The notes: generated from the letters alone by a model not told the origin. Positions 35,178 to 44,995 are shown, counted from the first letter of the stretch. The stretch is DNA of 64,000 nt from Clostridiales bacterium (GCA_003343885.1 QAKH01000059.1:27450-91449), one strand, 5' to 3'. Numbers and translations are program-made.

Positions 35178-37544
35178 CTATTCCATTTTCTCAAACAGAT
35201 CAAATTCGGCTGCGTTAAGCGCTTCAATATATTTTTTGTAGTCGATATTAGGCATATCAGTGTAATAATGATTGAGATAAGTCTTATTGTATCCGTCAGA
35301 GTCCAAAGCCCATTCTATAAGCAGAAATTCTTTTTTCAAATCAGATACGTCAAGCTTTCCGATTGGCGCAGAGGAGTTTGCATTAAGAGTAACCGAGCCT
35401 TGAAGCAGACATTTCCCGGACGGCATGTGCAATACTCTGTACGATACTTTGTGTGCATCTTGAAGATCACTGACACCGTAAAGGCTGATATTTCCGTCAG
35501 CGTCCGGCTCGTCAAACATAAGACAGATGGGCGTCTGGGAACGTTTTATGTAACTGTACGCAAGTTTTTTGGTATAGTAGTAGTCGACAACTGCGTCAGA
35601 TACCTGCGGCCAGCCGTCAAGTAAATTCCACCACAATATTCCTGTCCTGCGCCATTTACCTATTCTGAAGCGCTCAATAAAGTATTTTTTAGCCTCAGCC
35701 TGGGAAATTTGGCTTTGTTTCACAAAGTCTGTCAGGTCTTCGCTCGCATTGCCGAACAGCGTTACCACCTGATTATATGCGAGTCTTATCCTGTATGCGT
35801 ACGGAGCGGAGCCGGAAAGCTCCATGCTTGCGGCGTGAACGAGGTATTCGTCGGCAGGCACTCCGTCTGAACCGAATATTTTTTCCGGTTCACGCAAAAA
35901 CTTCCGCAGAGTTTCTACAGATGGAAAACCGTGATAGCCTGTTTCACTTGCGAAATGGCTGACAGCGTTTTTGTAATAGTCGCCCTTGAAATAATCCCTC
36001 GGCCCCCACAGGTGGTCTTCCGAGGTTGGAAGTCCTGTACGATAAGCCGATTCTCCGATGTACGGAGAGCTTGGAAGATATGGCCTTGTGTAGTCGTGCG
36101 CAGACGTTACACGCTTTAAAACTTCCCTTGTCAGGAAATTCGTGTTGGGATCTCTGGGAAAACCGCCCCACGCAAAGGCGCAGTCGCATTCGTTGTCACC
36201 TGCCCAAAGTATAATGCAGGCGTGATTGCGAAGCCGCTTTACCGTGTGAACAGCTTCTTCCTCAAGCATCTTTGCAAAATCTTGTTCCTGCGGATAAACA
36301 GCGCATCCCATGGCAAAATCCTGCCATACGACAATGCCGTGCCTGTCGCAGTATCTGTAAAATTCATCTGATTCATAAACGCCGCCGCCCCAGCATCTTA
36401 CGGCGTTGCAGCCTATGTCCCATAAAAGCTCCAGCGCCCTGTCAAGCCTTTTTGCGTTTTGCGACGGAAAAGCGTCAAGCGGCACCCAGTTGGTCCCAAG
36501 CAAAAATACCTTTTTGCCGTTTATCTCAAAGCAGAATTCTCCGTCGTCTCCTGCACATTCCGTCATAATGAGCTTCACGGTTCTTATTCCTACCTCAAGC
36601 TCATACACGTCGCACAGTGTGTCTTTTCCGCCCGGCTCTCCTTTCCGGTACAACTCAACCGTGGTTTTGTAAAGGTGCGGCTCACCGTAGTTTCTAGGAT
36701 ACCAGAATTTGCAGTTTTTGACCGTGAAGGATTTTTGAAAGCTGTTGTGCCATAGCTTGGTCTGAAAATCAAAGCGGCTGTCGGAACCGACACATTCACC
36801 GTGTACCTTTACGGTGTAGTCGGTTGAAAAATCTCCGTCAAGCTCTGCGTTTATGTAAAAACGCATGTCGGCACTGTTATTCTCGGTGTCTACCGCGTTT
36901 GTGGCAAAGAAAACCTCTTTTATTTTGTCTTTTTGTTTTCTTAACAACTTTACTTCTTTCCATATTCCGGCAGACACGATTCTCGGCATTATGTCCCAGC
37001 CGAACATGTACGCCGCTTTTCTTAAATAAAGCGACGGATAGCTGTACTCAAGAGCGTTGCTTGAAACCGGAAGAGTACGCTTCCTTGATTCAATGCATGA
37101 AGGCTTTATGTGTACTAAAACCTCGTTTATGCCTTCCTTAAAGCAGTCGGAAATCTCATACGGAAGAAACATATTGTCGGTTGACAGCCGCTTTTGTCCG
37201 TTTACATATATGTCGCTTACAGTATCAATTCCCTCAAAGCGTAGCACTGCTTCGTCAGGGTGTTCGCAGTTAAATTCGGTAAAATAGTAAACATGCAGAT
37301 TTTCAAGTTCCTGGGCTTTCAGCGTGTTTACCGAATAGAACAGATCCGGAATTTTACCTTCACGCATGAGGTCAAGCTCAAAATTTCCCGGGACTTGCGC
37401 GTGTATTATTTCAAAACCGGCGTTTTCTATATCTTTTTTGCATGAAATGTTCATTTCCCGGCAGACATTGTTTGGTGCGGTTGCAAGACTCCAGTTGAAA
37501 CCATTTGTTTGCATATTTATATTCATTTCCTTATCCTTATCCAT
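35178..37544 (-). CDS. glycoside hydrolase family 2, beta-mannosidase-like
   Basis: Probably removes terminal beta-mannose from mannan or N-glycan fragments taken into the cell; there is no signal peptide. The 788-residue protein has a jelly-roll domain (LRFEGIDTVSDIYVNG), an immunoglobulin-like domain and a TIM barrel. The barrel carries LGTNWVPLDAFPS, RCWGGGVYESDEFY, the acid/base glutamate in WAGDNECD and the nucleophile glutamate in SETGYHGFPS. ATG 37544 has AAAGGA nine bases upstream; ATG 37526 is also possible. It converges on the chromate genes and lies downstream of an AraC regulator on the same strand, which may control it. Confidence 0.9.
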   Translation of the reverse strand: MDKDKEMNINMQTNGFNWSLATAPNNVCREMNISCKKDIENAGFEIIHAQVPGNFELDLMREGKIPDLFYSVNTLKAQELENLHVYYFTEFNCEHPDEAVLRFEGIDTVSDIYVNGQKRLSTDNMFLPYEISDCFKEGINEVLVHIKPSCIESRKRTLPVSSNALEYSYPSLYLRKAAYMFGWDIMPRIVSAGIWKEVKLLRKQKDKIKEVFFATNAVDTENNSADMRFYINAELDGDFSTDYTVKVHGECVGSDSRFDFQTKLWHNSFQKSFTVKNCKFWYPRNYGEPHLYKTTVELYRKGEPGGKDTLCDVYELEVGIRTVKLIMTECAGDDGEFCFEINGKKVFLLGTNWVPLDAFPSQNAKRLDRALELLWDIGCNAVRCWGGGVYESDEFYRYCDRHGIVVWQDFAMGCAVYPQEQDFAKMLEEEAVHTVKRLRNHACIILWAGDNECDCAFAWGGFPRDPNTNFLTREVLKRVTSAHDYTRPYLPSSPYIGESAYRTGLPTSEDHLWGPRDYFKGDYYKNAVSHFASETGYHGFPSVETLRKFLREPEKIFGSDGVPADEYLVHAASMELSGSAPYAYRIRLAYNQVVTLFGNASEDLTDFVKQSQISQAEAKKYFIERFRIGKWRRTGILWWNLLDGWPQVSDAVVDYYYTKKLAYSYIKRSQTPICLMFDEPDADGNISLYGVSDLQDAHKVSYRVLHMPSGKCLLQGSVTLNANSSAPIGKLDVSDLKKEFLLIEWALDSDGYNKTYLNHYYTDMPNIDYKKYIEALNAAEFDLFEKME

Positions 37545-37577
37545 GTTCACCTGTCCTTTCTTATATTTTTTCGTTAT

Positions 37578-37596
37578 TGTATACCGACAGTATACA
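37578..37596 (-). promoter_or_regulatory. inverted-repeat operator upstream of the beta-mannosidase
   Basis: TGTATAC and GTATACA, perfect 7-base arms with a five-base centre (CGACA on the plus strand), lie 34 bases before the GH2 start. Position and symmetry suggest a repressor or activator site in the promoter region. The nearby AraC protein is a candidate binder. Confidence 0.5.
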
Positions 37597-37682
37597 GTAC
37601 ATTTTCCGGGAGGTAAATAGGATAATACGTGAATGTATTAAGAAAAACAACGCTAATGATTGTTAGTGTGTTTTATTGAGCA

Positions 37683-38498
37683 CTAATGAGCCTTGCGGTA
37701 TTCCGAAGGAGTTACGCCGAGTTTTTGCTTAAACACGTATACAAAGTATTCGGCGGAATTATATCCCGATTCAAAGGCAATTTGCTTGACCGAAAGAGAG
37801 CTTGTGCAAAGCAGACCGCAGGCATATTTAAGCCTTGTCATATTGAGATAGTCTGCAAATGAAATGCCAAGGGATTTCTTGAAAATAACGCCGAGATGGT
37901 TTGCCGAAACGGCAAGCTTTTTTGCGGCGCTGAATAGAGTTAAATCGTTTCTGAAATCCCGCCGGATAAGCGCAACAGCCGATTGAACATGCTTAGGACG
38001 ATATTTGGACGGGGAAAACGAAGCGGATTTTCTTATAAGCTCAGTCACAACAGCCGAGATCATGCTTTTGCTCATAATTCCTGCAAAAGGCTTCTCACTG
38101 TTTTGTTCCTGATACAGAATGTCCGTGAAACGAATTATTTGTTTGAATTCTTCCTCAGCGAATTGTACGCAGAACCGTGAAGCGCCCGGCTGAATATAGT
38201 CAACCAGCTCTTTTTCAGCCGCCTCCTCGCAAAAGCGCAGGTTTATAAGTCGCATGTCTGTGTCGGCACGTATGGAGTGAAAGTCGCAGTAAGACAAGAG
38301 ATATGCGCTTCCGGCAGATACGGTGTACTTGCGGTCGTTTAACGTATGAATACCGGTGCCGTCAAGTATTATTTCAAATTCAAAATAATCATGCCAGTGC
38401 ACAGGATATTCGCAGCCTTTTTGTATTTTGGATTCACGGATAATATACCCGTTTTTTCCGAATTCATCGTCTAAACTCATAAACATGGACTCGCTCAT
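37683..38498 (-). CDS. AraC family transcriptional regulator
   Basis: The 271-residue protein has an N-terminal cupin sensor domain (HWHDYFEFEIILDGTGIHTLND) and a C-terminal pair of helix-turn-helix motifs (AAKKLAVSANHLGVIFKKSLG and KQIAFESGYNSAEYFVYVFKQKLGVTPSEYR). This layout is common in regulators of sugar use. It sits between a beta-mannosidase on the same strand and a divergent SGNH esterase, so control of glycan genes is likely but inferred. Confidence 0.93.
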   Translation of the reverse strand: MSESMFMSLDDEFGKNGYIIRESKIQKGCEYPVHWHDYFEFEIILDGTGIHTLNDRKYTVSAGSAYLLSYCDFHSIRADTDMRLINLRFCEEAAEKELVDYIQPGASRFCVQFAEEEFKQIIRFTDILYQEQNSEKPFAGIMSKSMISAVVTELIRKSASFSPSKYRPKHVQSAVALIRRDFRNDLTLFSAAKKLAVSANHLGVIFKKSLGISFADYLNMTRLKYACGLLCTSSLSVKQIAFESGYNSAEYFVYVFKQKLGVTPSEYRKAH

Positions 38499-38528
38499 TT
38501 TCTGTCTCCCGAATCAGTGATTTTCTTA

Positions 38529-38557
38529 ATTTTAACACCAAAATGATACTGTGTCAA
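38529..38557 (-). promoter_or_regulatory. promoter of the AraC gene
   Basis: Minus-strand TTGACA (38557-38552) and TAAAAT (38534-38529) with 17 bases between them, 30 bases before the araC-type start. Confidence 0.7.
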
Positions 38558-38608
38558 TTGTGCAAAGCTTACTGTTTACCATATGTTAGCCGTAAAAAGA
38601 TTTTCTTC

Positions 38609-38656
38609 TTGAAATGTTTCAAAAATATTTACTTTTGTCTGTGTATGTGTTAGAAT
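38609..38656 (+). promoter_or_regulatory. palindrome and promoter of the SGNH esterase gene
   Basis: The palindrome TTGAAA-TG-TTTCAA (38609-38622) lies directly upstream of a -35-like TTTACT (38628-38633) and a -10-like TAGAAT (38651-38656) spaced 17 bases. It is placed between the divergent AraC gene and the esterase, a natural spot for an activator site. Confidence 0.5.
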
Positions 38657-38690
38657 ACAAGAAAAGTACATTTTTAATGAGGTGTCAGAT

Positions 38691-39353
38691 ATGATTTTTG
38701 AAAACGGAGACAGAATTGTGTTTTCAGGCGACTCGGTTACAGATATGGGAAGTACAAACCCGGTAGGAGAGGGACACCGTGAGGACCCGCTTGGCAGAGG
38801 TTATGTGCGTGTTATAGAAAACCTGCTCATGTCGTGCTATCCGGAAAGACTTATACGTGTGACGAATTCCGGCATCAGCGGCAACACAAGCAGGGATTTG
38901 CTTGCGCGTTTCGACAGGGACGTTATTTCTCTTAACCCGGACTGGATATCTGTCTGTATCGGCATAAACGACGTGTGGCGTCAGTTCGACATGCCAGAAA
39001 TGCCGGAATACCATGTATATCCGGACGATTACAGAAAAAACATGACCGAAATGATAGAGAAAGCCAAGAAATGTGCAAAAGGCGTTTTTGTGTGCACTCC
39101 ATACATAATGGAGCCTGAAAAGGGCGACAAAATGAGAAAGAGAATGGACGAATATACGCAGATATGCAAAGAACTTGCGGAAAAATACGACTGTGTGCTG
39201 GTAGATTTCCAGAACATGTACGATAAGTTCTTTGCTTACAGACATTCGGCTGTAATTGCGTGGGACCGCATACACCCGAACCAGGTAGGAGCTACCCTTA
39301 TGGCAAAAGAGTTTTTGTCAAAATGCGAATTTGATTATAATCGGGAAATATAA
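38691..39353 (+). CDS. SGNH-hydrolase esterase
   Basis: GDSL/SGNH-fold esterase of 220 residues, cytoplasmic, likely removing acetyl groups from plant or host glycans. Block I is IVFSGDSVTDMG with the nucleophile serine, block II is SGISGNTSRDLL, block III is CIGINDVW and block V is DRIHPNQVGATLMA with the catalytic Asp and His. ATG 38691 has GAGGTG six bases upstream. The neighbours (AraC regulator, beta-mannosidase) suggest a small glycan-use locus. Confidence 0.88.
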   Translation: MIFENGDRIVFSGDSVTDMGSTNPVGEGHREDPLGRGYVRVIENLLMSCYPERLIRVTNSGISGNTSRDLLARFDRDVISLNPDWISVCIGINDVWRQFDMPEMPEYHVYPDDYRKNMTEMIEKAKKCAKGVFVCTPYIMEPEKGDKMRKRMDEYTQICKELAEKYDCVLVDFQNMYDKFFAYRHSAVIAWDRIHPNQVGATLMAKEFLSKCEFDYNREI

Positions 39354-39441
39354 TGTCGGTTTAATGTTAGTATAAACAGTCGGCTGGTTATATTTAAACT
39401 GTATATTTTTCACTCTAAAATACACGACGGAGGTTTATACC

Positions 39442-40374
39442 ATGCAAAACAGTAAAAATTTTTCAAAAGGCGCCGGAATCGGAATTGCTATAGGAATATT
39501 CGCAGTTGTCATAGTACTTATGATTTTTGTGTGCTTTCCTCTTCAGTACCGCCTCGGCATGACAGGGCTTTTCCTTACGGAGCTCATATTTCTTGCCGTG
39601 TCGCTTCTTTCGTGCCTTATTTTCCGCCAAAAGTTCTCGGAAGTGTTTAAGATAAGCCGTCCTAAGCTCAGACACGTTTTCGGAACGCTTATACTGTGGG
39701 CTGGAATGATTTTGATAACGTCATGCATTGCTGTGATTACTATGTACCTGTTTCCGGACTTTCAGCAAACGGCGGAAGGCTTGACAGAATTTATTTCGCA
39801 GACTCCTGCGATACTTACAGTGATAATTGTCGCTGTTATGCCGGCAATATGTGAAGAAGCGCTTCACAGAGGCGTTATACTGCATTTTTTCGGCAAAATC
39901 AAGAGCACATGGTTAATAGTAATTATAATGGGCATAATTTTCGGTATATTTCACCTTGATCCGTACCGCTTTCTCATAACGGCGCTGCTCGGCGGAGCGA
40001 TTACATACATTGCAGTGAAAACGCATAATATACTCTTGTGTGCATTATTCCACTTTGTAAATAATCTTCCGGCGGCAATTACTTCCGCCTTTGCGCAAAG
40101 TATCACTTCTAATGAGTTAACGGACTTAAATATGGTGTTTATAAATCCTATGATTATAGTCGGAGGAGCAATGCTGTTAACGTCAGTCGCTCCGCTTCTG
40201 CTGTTGGCAGGATCTGTTTTATTGAGTGAAAAGGATGACATAAAAAAAGGACTGAACGTGAAAATTGCTGTTTTTGTTTCTTTGTCGGCTTTAATGATAA
40301 TAGTTGGAATATGGCTTATTGTAATTGGATTTCTTATAAGCTCAAGAGTTTTTCTGCCTAGGTTAATATATTAA
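39442..40374 (+). CDS. CPBP family intramembrane metalloprotease
   Basis: Polytopic 310-residue protein of the CAAX-protease/bacteriocin-processing (Abi) family. Motif 1 is CEEALHRGVIL, motif 2 is GIIFGIFHLDPY and motif 3 is LCALFHFVNNLPAA, holding the conserved glutamates, arginine, histidines and asparagine. About eight hydrophobic segments are present. There is no bacteriocin gene beside it, so the substrate is unknown. It lies just upstream of the pyr operon but that operon has its own promoter. Confidence 0.88.
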   Translation: MQNSKNFSKGAGIGIAIGIFAVVIVLMIFVCFPLQYRLGMTGLFLTELIFLAVSLLSCLIFRQKFSEVFKISRPKLRHVFGTLILWAGMILITSCIAVITMYLFPDFQQTAEGLTEFISQTPAILTVIIVAVMPAICEEALHRGVILHFFGKIKSTWLIVIIMGIIFGIFHLDPYRFLITALLGGAITYIAVKTHNILLCALFHFVNNLPAAITSAFAQSITSNELTDLNMVFINPMIIVGGAMLLTSVAPLLLLAGSVLLSEKDDIKKGLNVKIAVFVSLSALMIIVGIWLIVIGFLISSRVFLPRLIY

Positions 40375-40390
40375 AAAGACATTTTAACTG

Positions 40391-40419
40391 TTGACAAAAT
40401 AAAAAAATAGTGATAAAAT
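40391..40419 (+). promoter_or_regulatory. promoter of the pyr operon
   Basis: Perfect -35 TTGACA (40391-40396) and near-perfect -10 TAAAAT (40414-40419) with a 17-base spacer. Transcription should start near 40426, leaving a leader of about 200 bases that holds the attenuator. Confidence 0.85.
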
Positions 40420-40425
40420 GAATCG

Positions 40426-40556
40426 AATCTTTAAGAGCGATACAGAGATGTCGACAAGGTTCGGATAAGTAAATACGGTTCGCAAACATTTATCTACATG
40501 GGCGGACTCTATCTGACTGATTACCGTAAATCTTGCCGTCCGGCAAGATTTTTTTT
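40426..40556 (+). promoter_or_regulatory. PyrR-type transcription attenuator of the pyr operon
   Basis: The leader begins with a segment (40429-40466) resembling the PyrR-binding hairpin: CTTTAA, then ATACAGAGATGT, then ACAAGG. It ends with a strong terminator, a 10-base-pair stem (40528-40537 with 40542-40551) followed by eight T. TACGGT (40474-40479) can pair with ACCGTA (40523-40528), which overlaps the terminator stem and could form an antiterminator. When UMP is high PyrR would favour termination. No pyrR gene lies in this window; the PyrR match is by eye. Confidence 0.65.
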
Positions 40557-40627
40557 GTATATTTTTGTATCCGGCATACTGCCGGATGACATTGTACATT
40601 CTCACTTGTGCAAACAAACGTAAAGGA

Positions 40628-41851
40628 GTGTTTGACATAGCTGTAAAAACACAATTTGCAAAAGCGGAGTTTATCTGCCCTGACTCAAGCGAAACTCGCC
40701 TTAGAAGCTGTACCGAATATCTGGAAAAAAGCGGTATTTCCGTAAAAGAAGGTCATATCTATGCCGTAATGCCGGGACTGTGCGACGTACACGTGCATTT
40801 GAGGGAGCCGGGATTTTCATATAAGGAAACAATGCGCACAGGTACTCTTGCGGCACTTCACGGCGGATATACCGACGTATGCTCAATGCCGAACTTAAAT
40901 CCTGTACCTGACTGCGCGGAAAACTTGAAAATTCAGCTTGATATTATTAAAAAGGACGCATGCGTCAGAGTACACCCATACGCTGCAATCACAGTCGGAG
41001 AAAAAGGCGAATCGCTTTCGGATATGGAAGAGCTTTGTGCTGACGCCGCCGCATTTTCAGACGACGGACGTGGCGTTCAGTCGGCGATTATGATGGAAAG
41101 CGCAATGATAAAAGCTGCAAAGCTCGGAAAAATAATTGCCGCACACTGCGAGGACAATTCGCTTCTTGAGGGCGGTTATATCCATAAGGGAAGCTATGCG
41201 GAGAAACACTCTCATAAAGGTATCAGCTCCGAGAGCGAGTGGAAACAAATAGAAAGAGATATAGAAATAGCACGTAAAACCGGCTGTAAATACCATGTTT
41301 GCCATATATCGACTGCCGAGAGCGTAAACCTTATAAGAAAGGCAAAGGCCGAAGGCGTAGATATAACATGCGAAACAGCGCCGCATTATCTCGTGCTTAC
41401 AGAGGACAACCTTGAAGAGGACGGACGCTTTAAAATGAATCCTCCTCTAAGGGAAGAAAAAGACAGACAAGCCTTGATAGAGGGAATTATCGACGGCACT
41501 ATCGATATGATAGCCACCGATCACGCTCCGCACTCGGCAAAAGAAAAATCACTCGGACTTGAAAAAAGCCTTATGGGTGTTGTCGGACTTGAAACGGCAT
41601 TTCCGATATTGTATACGTACCTTGTAAAACCGGGAATTATTTCACTTGAAAAGCTTGCTTACCTCATGAGCGATTCTCCGAGAAAACGCTTCGGTTTTGC
41701 GAAATATGAAAATGAGTTTTCGCTGTGGGATCTTGACGAGTGTTTCAAAATTGATCCGGCAGAATTTGTTTCTATGGGAAAAGCAACGCCGTTTGAAGGT
41801 GTAAGCGTCTACGGCAAGTGGATTTATACTTTGGTTGCCGAAAAGAATTGA
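40628..41851 (+). CDS. pyrC: dihydroorotase
   Basis: Closes carbamoyl aspartate to dihydroorotate, the third step of pyrimidine synthesis. The 407-residue type-I enzyme has the zinc motif DVHVHLREPG, TMRTGTLAALHGGYTDVCSMPN, AHCEDNSL, and the catalytic aspartate in MIATDHAPHS. Its N-terminus is short and unlike most PyrC. The start is uncertain: GTG 40628 overlaps the AAAGGAG ribosome-binding site (40622-40628), while an ATA at 40637 has ideal 8-base spacing. First gene of the operon. Confidence 0.93.
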   Translation: MFDIAVKTQFAKAEFICPDSSETRLRSCTEYLEKSGISVKEGHIYAVMPGLCDVHVHLREPGFSYKETMRTGTLAALHGGYTDVCSMPNLNPVPDCAENLKIQLDIIKKDACVRVHPYAAITVGEKGESLSDMEELCADAAAFSDDGRGVQSAIMMESAMIKAAKLGKIIAAHCEDNSLLEGGYIHKGSYAEKHSHKGISSESEWKQIERDIEIARKTGCKYHVCHISTAESVNLIRKAKAEGVDITCETAPHYLVLTEDNLEEDGRFKMNPPLREEKDRQALIEGIIDGTIDMIATDHAPHSAKEKSLGLEKSLMGVVGLETAFPILYTYLVKPGIISLEKLAYLMSDSPRKRFGFAKYENEFSLWDLDECFKIDPAEFVSMGKATPFEGVSVYGKWIYTLVAEKN

Positions 41852-41872
41852 AAAAAGGAGACGGTAAGCATC

Positions 41873-42616
41873 GTGAAACAGGGATTTTATGAGATAACCG
41901 AAAACATAAAGCTTGCTCATAATACATTTGAGATGAGACTTTGCGGAGATACGTCGGCTTTTACAAATCCGGGACAGTTTTTGAATATCAAACTCGACGG
42001 ATTTTTTCTGCGCCGCCCTATTTCTGTGTGCAGCTATTCCGAAAACGAGATAGTAATAATATATAAAACCGTCGGAGAGGGTACGGAAAGAATGTCAAAA
42101 ATGCTTTCCGGAGAAAAGCTCGATATACTGACAGGGCTCGGCAACGGTTTTGATACTTCAAAAAGCACCGATTCTCCGCTTGTTATCGGAGGCGGAGCGG
42201 GTGTCGCACCGCTTTACGGACTGTGTGAATGCTTGGTAAGAGAGGGAAAGAAGCCGAAAGTAATACTCGGATTTAACTCAAAGGACGAGGTGTACTATGA
42301 GGATAAATTCGCCGCTCTTACACCCGATACATACGTCACAACTGTTGACGGAACACATGGAACAAAAGGCTTTGTCACAGACGTGATGAAAAATCTTGAT
42401 TACGGATATTTTTATACTTGCGGTCCTATGCCGATGTTCAAAGCCGTTGAGAAGATAGCAAAAACAAGCGGACAGTTTTCGTTTGAGGAAAGAATGGGAT
42501 GCGGATTTGGTGCCTGTATGGGCTGTTCCTGCAAAACTCTTACGGGCGGATATAAAAGAATCTGTAAAGAAGGACCGGTAATGGAAAGAGAGGAGATACT
42601 ATGGACACAAGCGTAA
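41873..42616 (+). CDS. pyrK: dihydroorotate dehydrogenase B, electron-transfer subunit
   Basis: FAD and [2Fe-2S] subunit that passes electrons from PyrD to NAD+. The 247-residue protein has the FAD-binding [19 protein letters not shown] region, [14 protein letters not shown] for NAD, and a C-terminal cysteine cluster with [11 protein letters not shown] and RICKEG. GTG 41873 follows a strong AAAAGGAGA at a somewhat long 12 bases. Its end overlaps pyrD by 16 bases. Confidence 0.95.
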   Translation: MKQGFYEITENIKLAHNTFEMRLCGDTSAFTNPGQFLNIKLDGFFLRRPISVCSYSENEIVIIYKTVGEGTERMSKMLSGEKLDILTGLGNGFDTSKSTDSPLVIGGGAGVAPLYGLCECLVREGKKPKVILGFNSKDEVYYEDKFAALTPDTYVTTVDGTHGTKGFVTDVMKNLDYGYFYTCGPMPMFKAVEKIAKTSGQFSFEERMGCGFGACMGCSCKTLTGGYKRICKEGPVMEREEILWTQA

Positions 42617-43509
42617 ATCTTTCCGGAATAAAGATAGATAACCCGGTAATTCCAGCAAGCGGAACTTTCGGATACGGCACGGAATTTGCCGGTCTTTACG
42701 ATATAAATATACTCGGCAGCTTTTCGTTTAAGGGAACGACGCGCGAAGAGCGGTTCGGTAATCCTACTCCGAGAATAGCCGAGTGTACGGCAGGTATGAT
42801 AAATTCCGTCGGATTGCAAAATCCCGGCGTTGAAAGGGTAATATCACATGAACTGCCGGGACTTGCCAAGGTTTTCAAAAAGCCTGTAGTTGCAAATGTC
42901 AGCGGTTTTTCCTTGGAAGAGTACAGCTATTGCTGCGAATTGCTGTCGGAACAGCCGCAGGTCGGCTGGCTTGAAGTAAATATAAGCTGCCCTAATGTAC
43001 ACGGCGGCGGCATGAGCTTCGGAACCGACGCGAAAAGTGCGGCAAGCGTGACAAAAGCTGTAAAAAAAGTTTCAAAAAAACCTGTCTACATAAAGCTTTC
43101 ACCGAATGTCACGGATATCACTGAGATAGCAAAAGCATGCGAAGCGGAGGGAGCGGACGGGCTGTCGCTGATAAATACGCTTATGGGCATGAGAATTGAT
43201 CTCAAAACAGGAAAACCGGTCGTCGCAAATAAAATGGGCGGCTTTTCGGGACCTGCCATAAAGCCTGTCGCAGTTCGCATGGTGTATCAGGTGTACGAAG
43301 CCGTAAAAATACCGATAATGGGAATGGGCGGCGTTGCGAGCGCCGAAGATGTGTTGGAGTTTATGCTTGCGGGAGCTACGGCTGTACAGGTAGGAGCGGC
43401 AAATCTTGTCGATCCGTACGCATGTTTGAAAATAGTAAATAATCTCCCGAGAGTTATGGAAAAATACGGAATCACAAAAATTTCAGATATTATAGGAGGA
43501 GCTCACTAA
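42601..43509 (+). CDS. pyrD: dihydroorotate dehydrogenase B, catalytic subunit
   Basis: FMN enzyme oxidising dihydroorotate to orotate, class 1B, partnered with PyrK. The 302-residue protein has [34 protein letters not shown] with the catalytic cysteine, and the FMN-phosphate site [27 protein letters not shown]. The start lies within the end of pyrK and the stop overlaps the pyrF start. Confidence 0.97.
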   Translation: MDTSVNLSGIKIDNPVIPASGTFGYGTEFAGLYDINILGSFSFKGTTREERFGNPTPRIAECTAGMINSVGLQNPGVERVISHELPGLAKVFKKPVVANVSGFSLEEYSYCCELLSEQPQVGWLEVNISCPNVHGGGMSFGTDAKSAASVTKAVKKVSKKPVYIKLSPNVTDITEIAKACEAEGADGLSLINTLMGMRIDLKTGKPVVANKMGGFSGPAIKPVAVRMVYQVYEAVKIPIMGMGGVASAEDVLEFMLAGATAVQVGAANLVDPYACLKIVNNLPRVMEKYGITKISDIIGGAH

Positions 43510-44207
43510 TGGGAAAGGACGTAATAATCGCTTGTGATTTTTCGAGCGCTGACGAGGTGTTTGCTTTTCTTGACAAATTCGGGGAAAGAAAACCGTTTGT
43601 AAAAATAGGAATGGAGCTTTTCTATTCTCAAGGTCCGGATATTGTAAAAAAGATAAAAGAAAGAGGCCATAAGATATTTCTTGACCTGAAGCTCCACGAT
43701 ATACCGAATACCGTAAAAAAATCCATGGCGGTGCTTTCGGGACTTGACGTAGATATGACAAACCTTCATGCTTCCGGCACAATTGCGATGATGAAGGCGG
43801 CTCTCGAGGGACTTACCCGTCCGGACGGTTCAAGACCGCTTCTCATAGCAGTAACACAGCTCACCTCGACCGACGCCGAGCGCATGAAAAATGAGCTTTT
43901 GATAAACGAGGATATTGATAAGGTCGTTATGCACTACGCTCATAACGCAAAGCTTGCAGGCCTTGACGGCGTTGTTTGCTCGCCGCTTGAAGCAGGTAAG
44001 GTGCACGAAGTTTGCGGTAAAGAGTTTTTAACGGTAACACCGGGCGTTCGGTTTGCCGACGGCGATATGGGGGATCAGAAGCGTGTAATGACGCCGGAGC
44101 AGGCAAAAATCATAGGAAGTGACTACATAGTCGTAGGCCGTCCGATAACTGCGGCAGAAGATCCCGTTGCGGCGTACTTGAAGTGCGTGGAGCAGTTTTG
44201 TGACTGA
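43509..44207 (+). CDS. pyrF: orotidine 5'-phosphate decarboxylase
   Basis: Converts OMP to UMP, the last step of the pathway. The 232-residue class-I enzyme has ACDFSSADEVFAFLDKF, FVKIGMELFY, the catalytic core FLDLKLHDIPNTVKKS, and the phosphate-binding VGRPITAAEDP. The ATG shares its first base with the pyrD stop. A 149-base gap with no clear signal follows before pyrE. Confidence 0.97.
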   Translation: MGKDVIIACDFSSADEVFAFLDKFGERKPFVKIGMELFYSQGPDIVKKIKERGHKIFLDLKLHDIPNTVKKSMAVLSGLDVDMTNLHASGTIAMMKAALEGLTRPDGSRPLLIAVTQLTSTDAERMKNELLINEDIDKVVMHYAHNAKLAGLDGVVCSPLEAGKVHEVCGKEFLTVTPGVRFADGDMGDQKRVMTPEQAKIIGSDYIVVGRPITAAEDPVAAYLKCVEQFCD

Positions 44208-44356
44208 TTTTTGTGTCGTGTTTTAAAGAATAAGCCTCGCGGTAAAATATATATCATCAATCCTGTAAAGCGAAAAGCATAAGAAAACAAGCAATGCGGC
44301 AAGTAAACAGTTCAAGCAGACACATTGCGGAAAAATAATGAAAGGAAGCAGAAAAG

Positions 44357-44995
44357 ATGCAGACAAATAAACTTATAGCTAAGGATCTTCTCAAAATAAA
44401 GGCGGTTTTTTTACGTCCGGAAGAACCTTTCACCTGGGCAAGCGGAATAAAAAGCCCGATTTACTGCGATAACCGCCTTACTTTAAGCGACGTAGCCGTA
44501 CGTACTGACGTTGAAAACGGACTTGCAGAACTTATAAAAGAGCACTATCCGGAAGCAGAGGTACTTATGGGCACATCTACGGCAGGCATAGCGCACGCCG
44601 CAATTACGGCGCAGATTCTGTCACTTCCCATGGGATACGTACGCAGCGGCGCAAAGGATCACGGCAGACAGAACCAAATAGAAGGACGCCTTGAAAAAGG
44701 GCAGAAAACTGTCGTAGTCGAGGACCTTATTTCAACAGGCGGCAGCGTGCTGGAAGTCGTAGACGTACTGAGAAACGCCGGAGCGGACGTGCTCGGAATA
44801 GTTTCCATATTTACATACGGCATGAAAAAAGGGCTCGAACGCCTTGAAGGCGCAAAGGTTAAAAACGTAAGCCTTACTGACTTCGATTGCGCTATAGAAG
44901 TTGCGGCACAGGACGGATATATAAAACCTGAAGATGTCGCAAGACTTAAAGCTTTCCGTGACAATCCGTCTGACGAAAGCTGGATAAAAGCGTAA
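44357..44995 (+). CDS. pyrE: orotate phosphoribosyltransferase
   Basis: Joins orotate to PRPP giving OMP. The 212-residue protein has [28 protein letters not shown], the flexible-loop [11 protein letters not shown] and the PRPP motif [24 protein letters not shown] lies ahead of ATG 44357. Placed between pyrF and pyrB in the operon. Confidence 0.97.
   Translation: MQTNKLIAKDLLKIKAVFLRPEEPFTWASGIKSPIYCDNRLTLSDVAVRTDVENGLAELIKEHYPEAEVLMGTSTAGIAHAAITAQILSLPMGYVRSGAKDHGRQNQIEGRLEKGQKTVVVEDLISTGGSVLEVVDVLRNAGADVLGIVSIFTYGMKKGLERLEGAKVKNVSLTDFDCAIEVAAQDGYIKPEDVARLKAFRDNPSDESWIKA

Noticed and set aside
39442..40374. bacteriocin immunity or processing system
   Set aside because: The CPBP protease stands alone; no bacteriocin precursor, ABC exporter or regulator is beside it.
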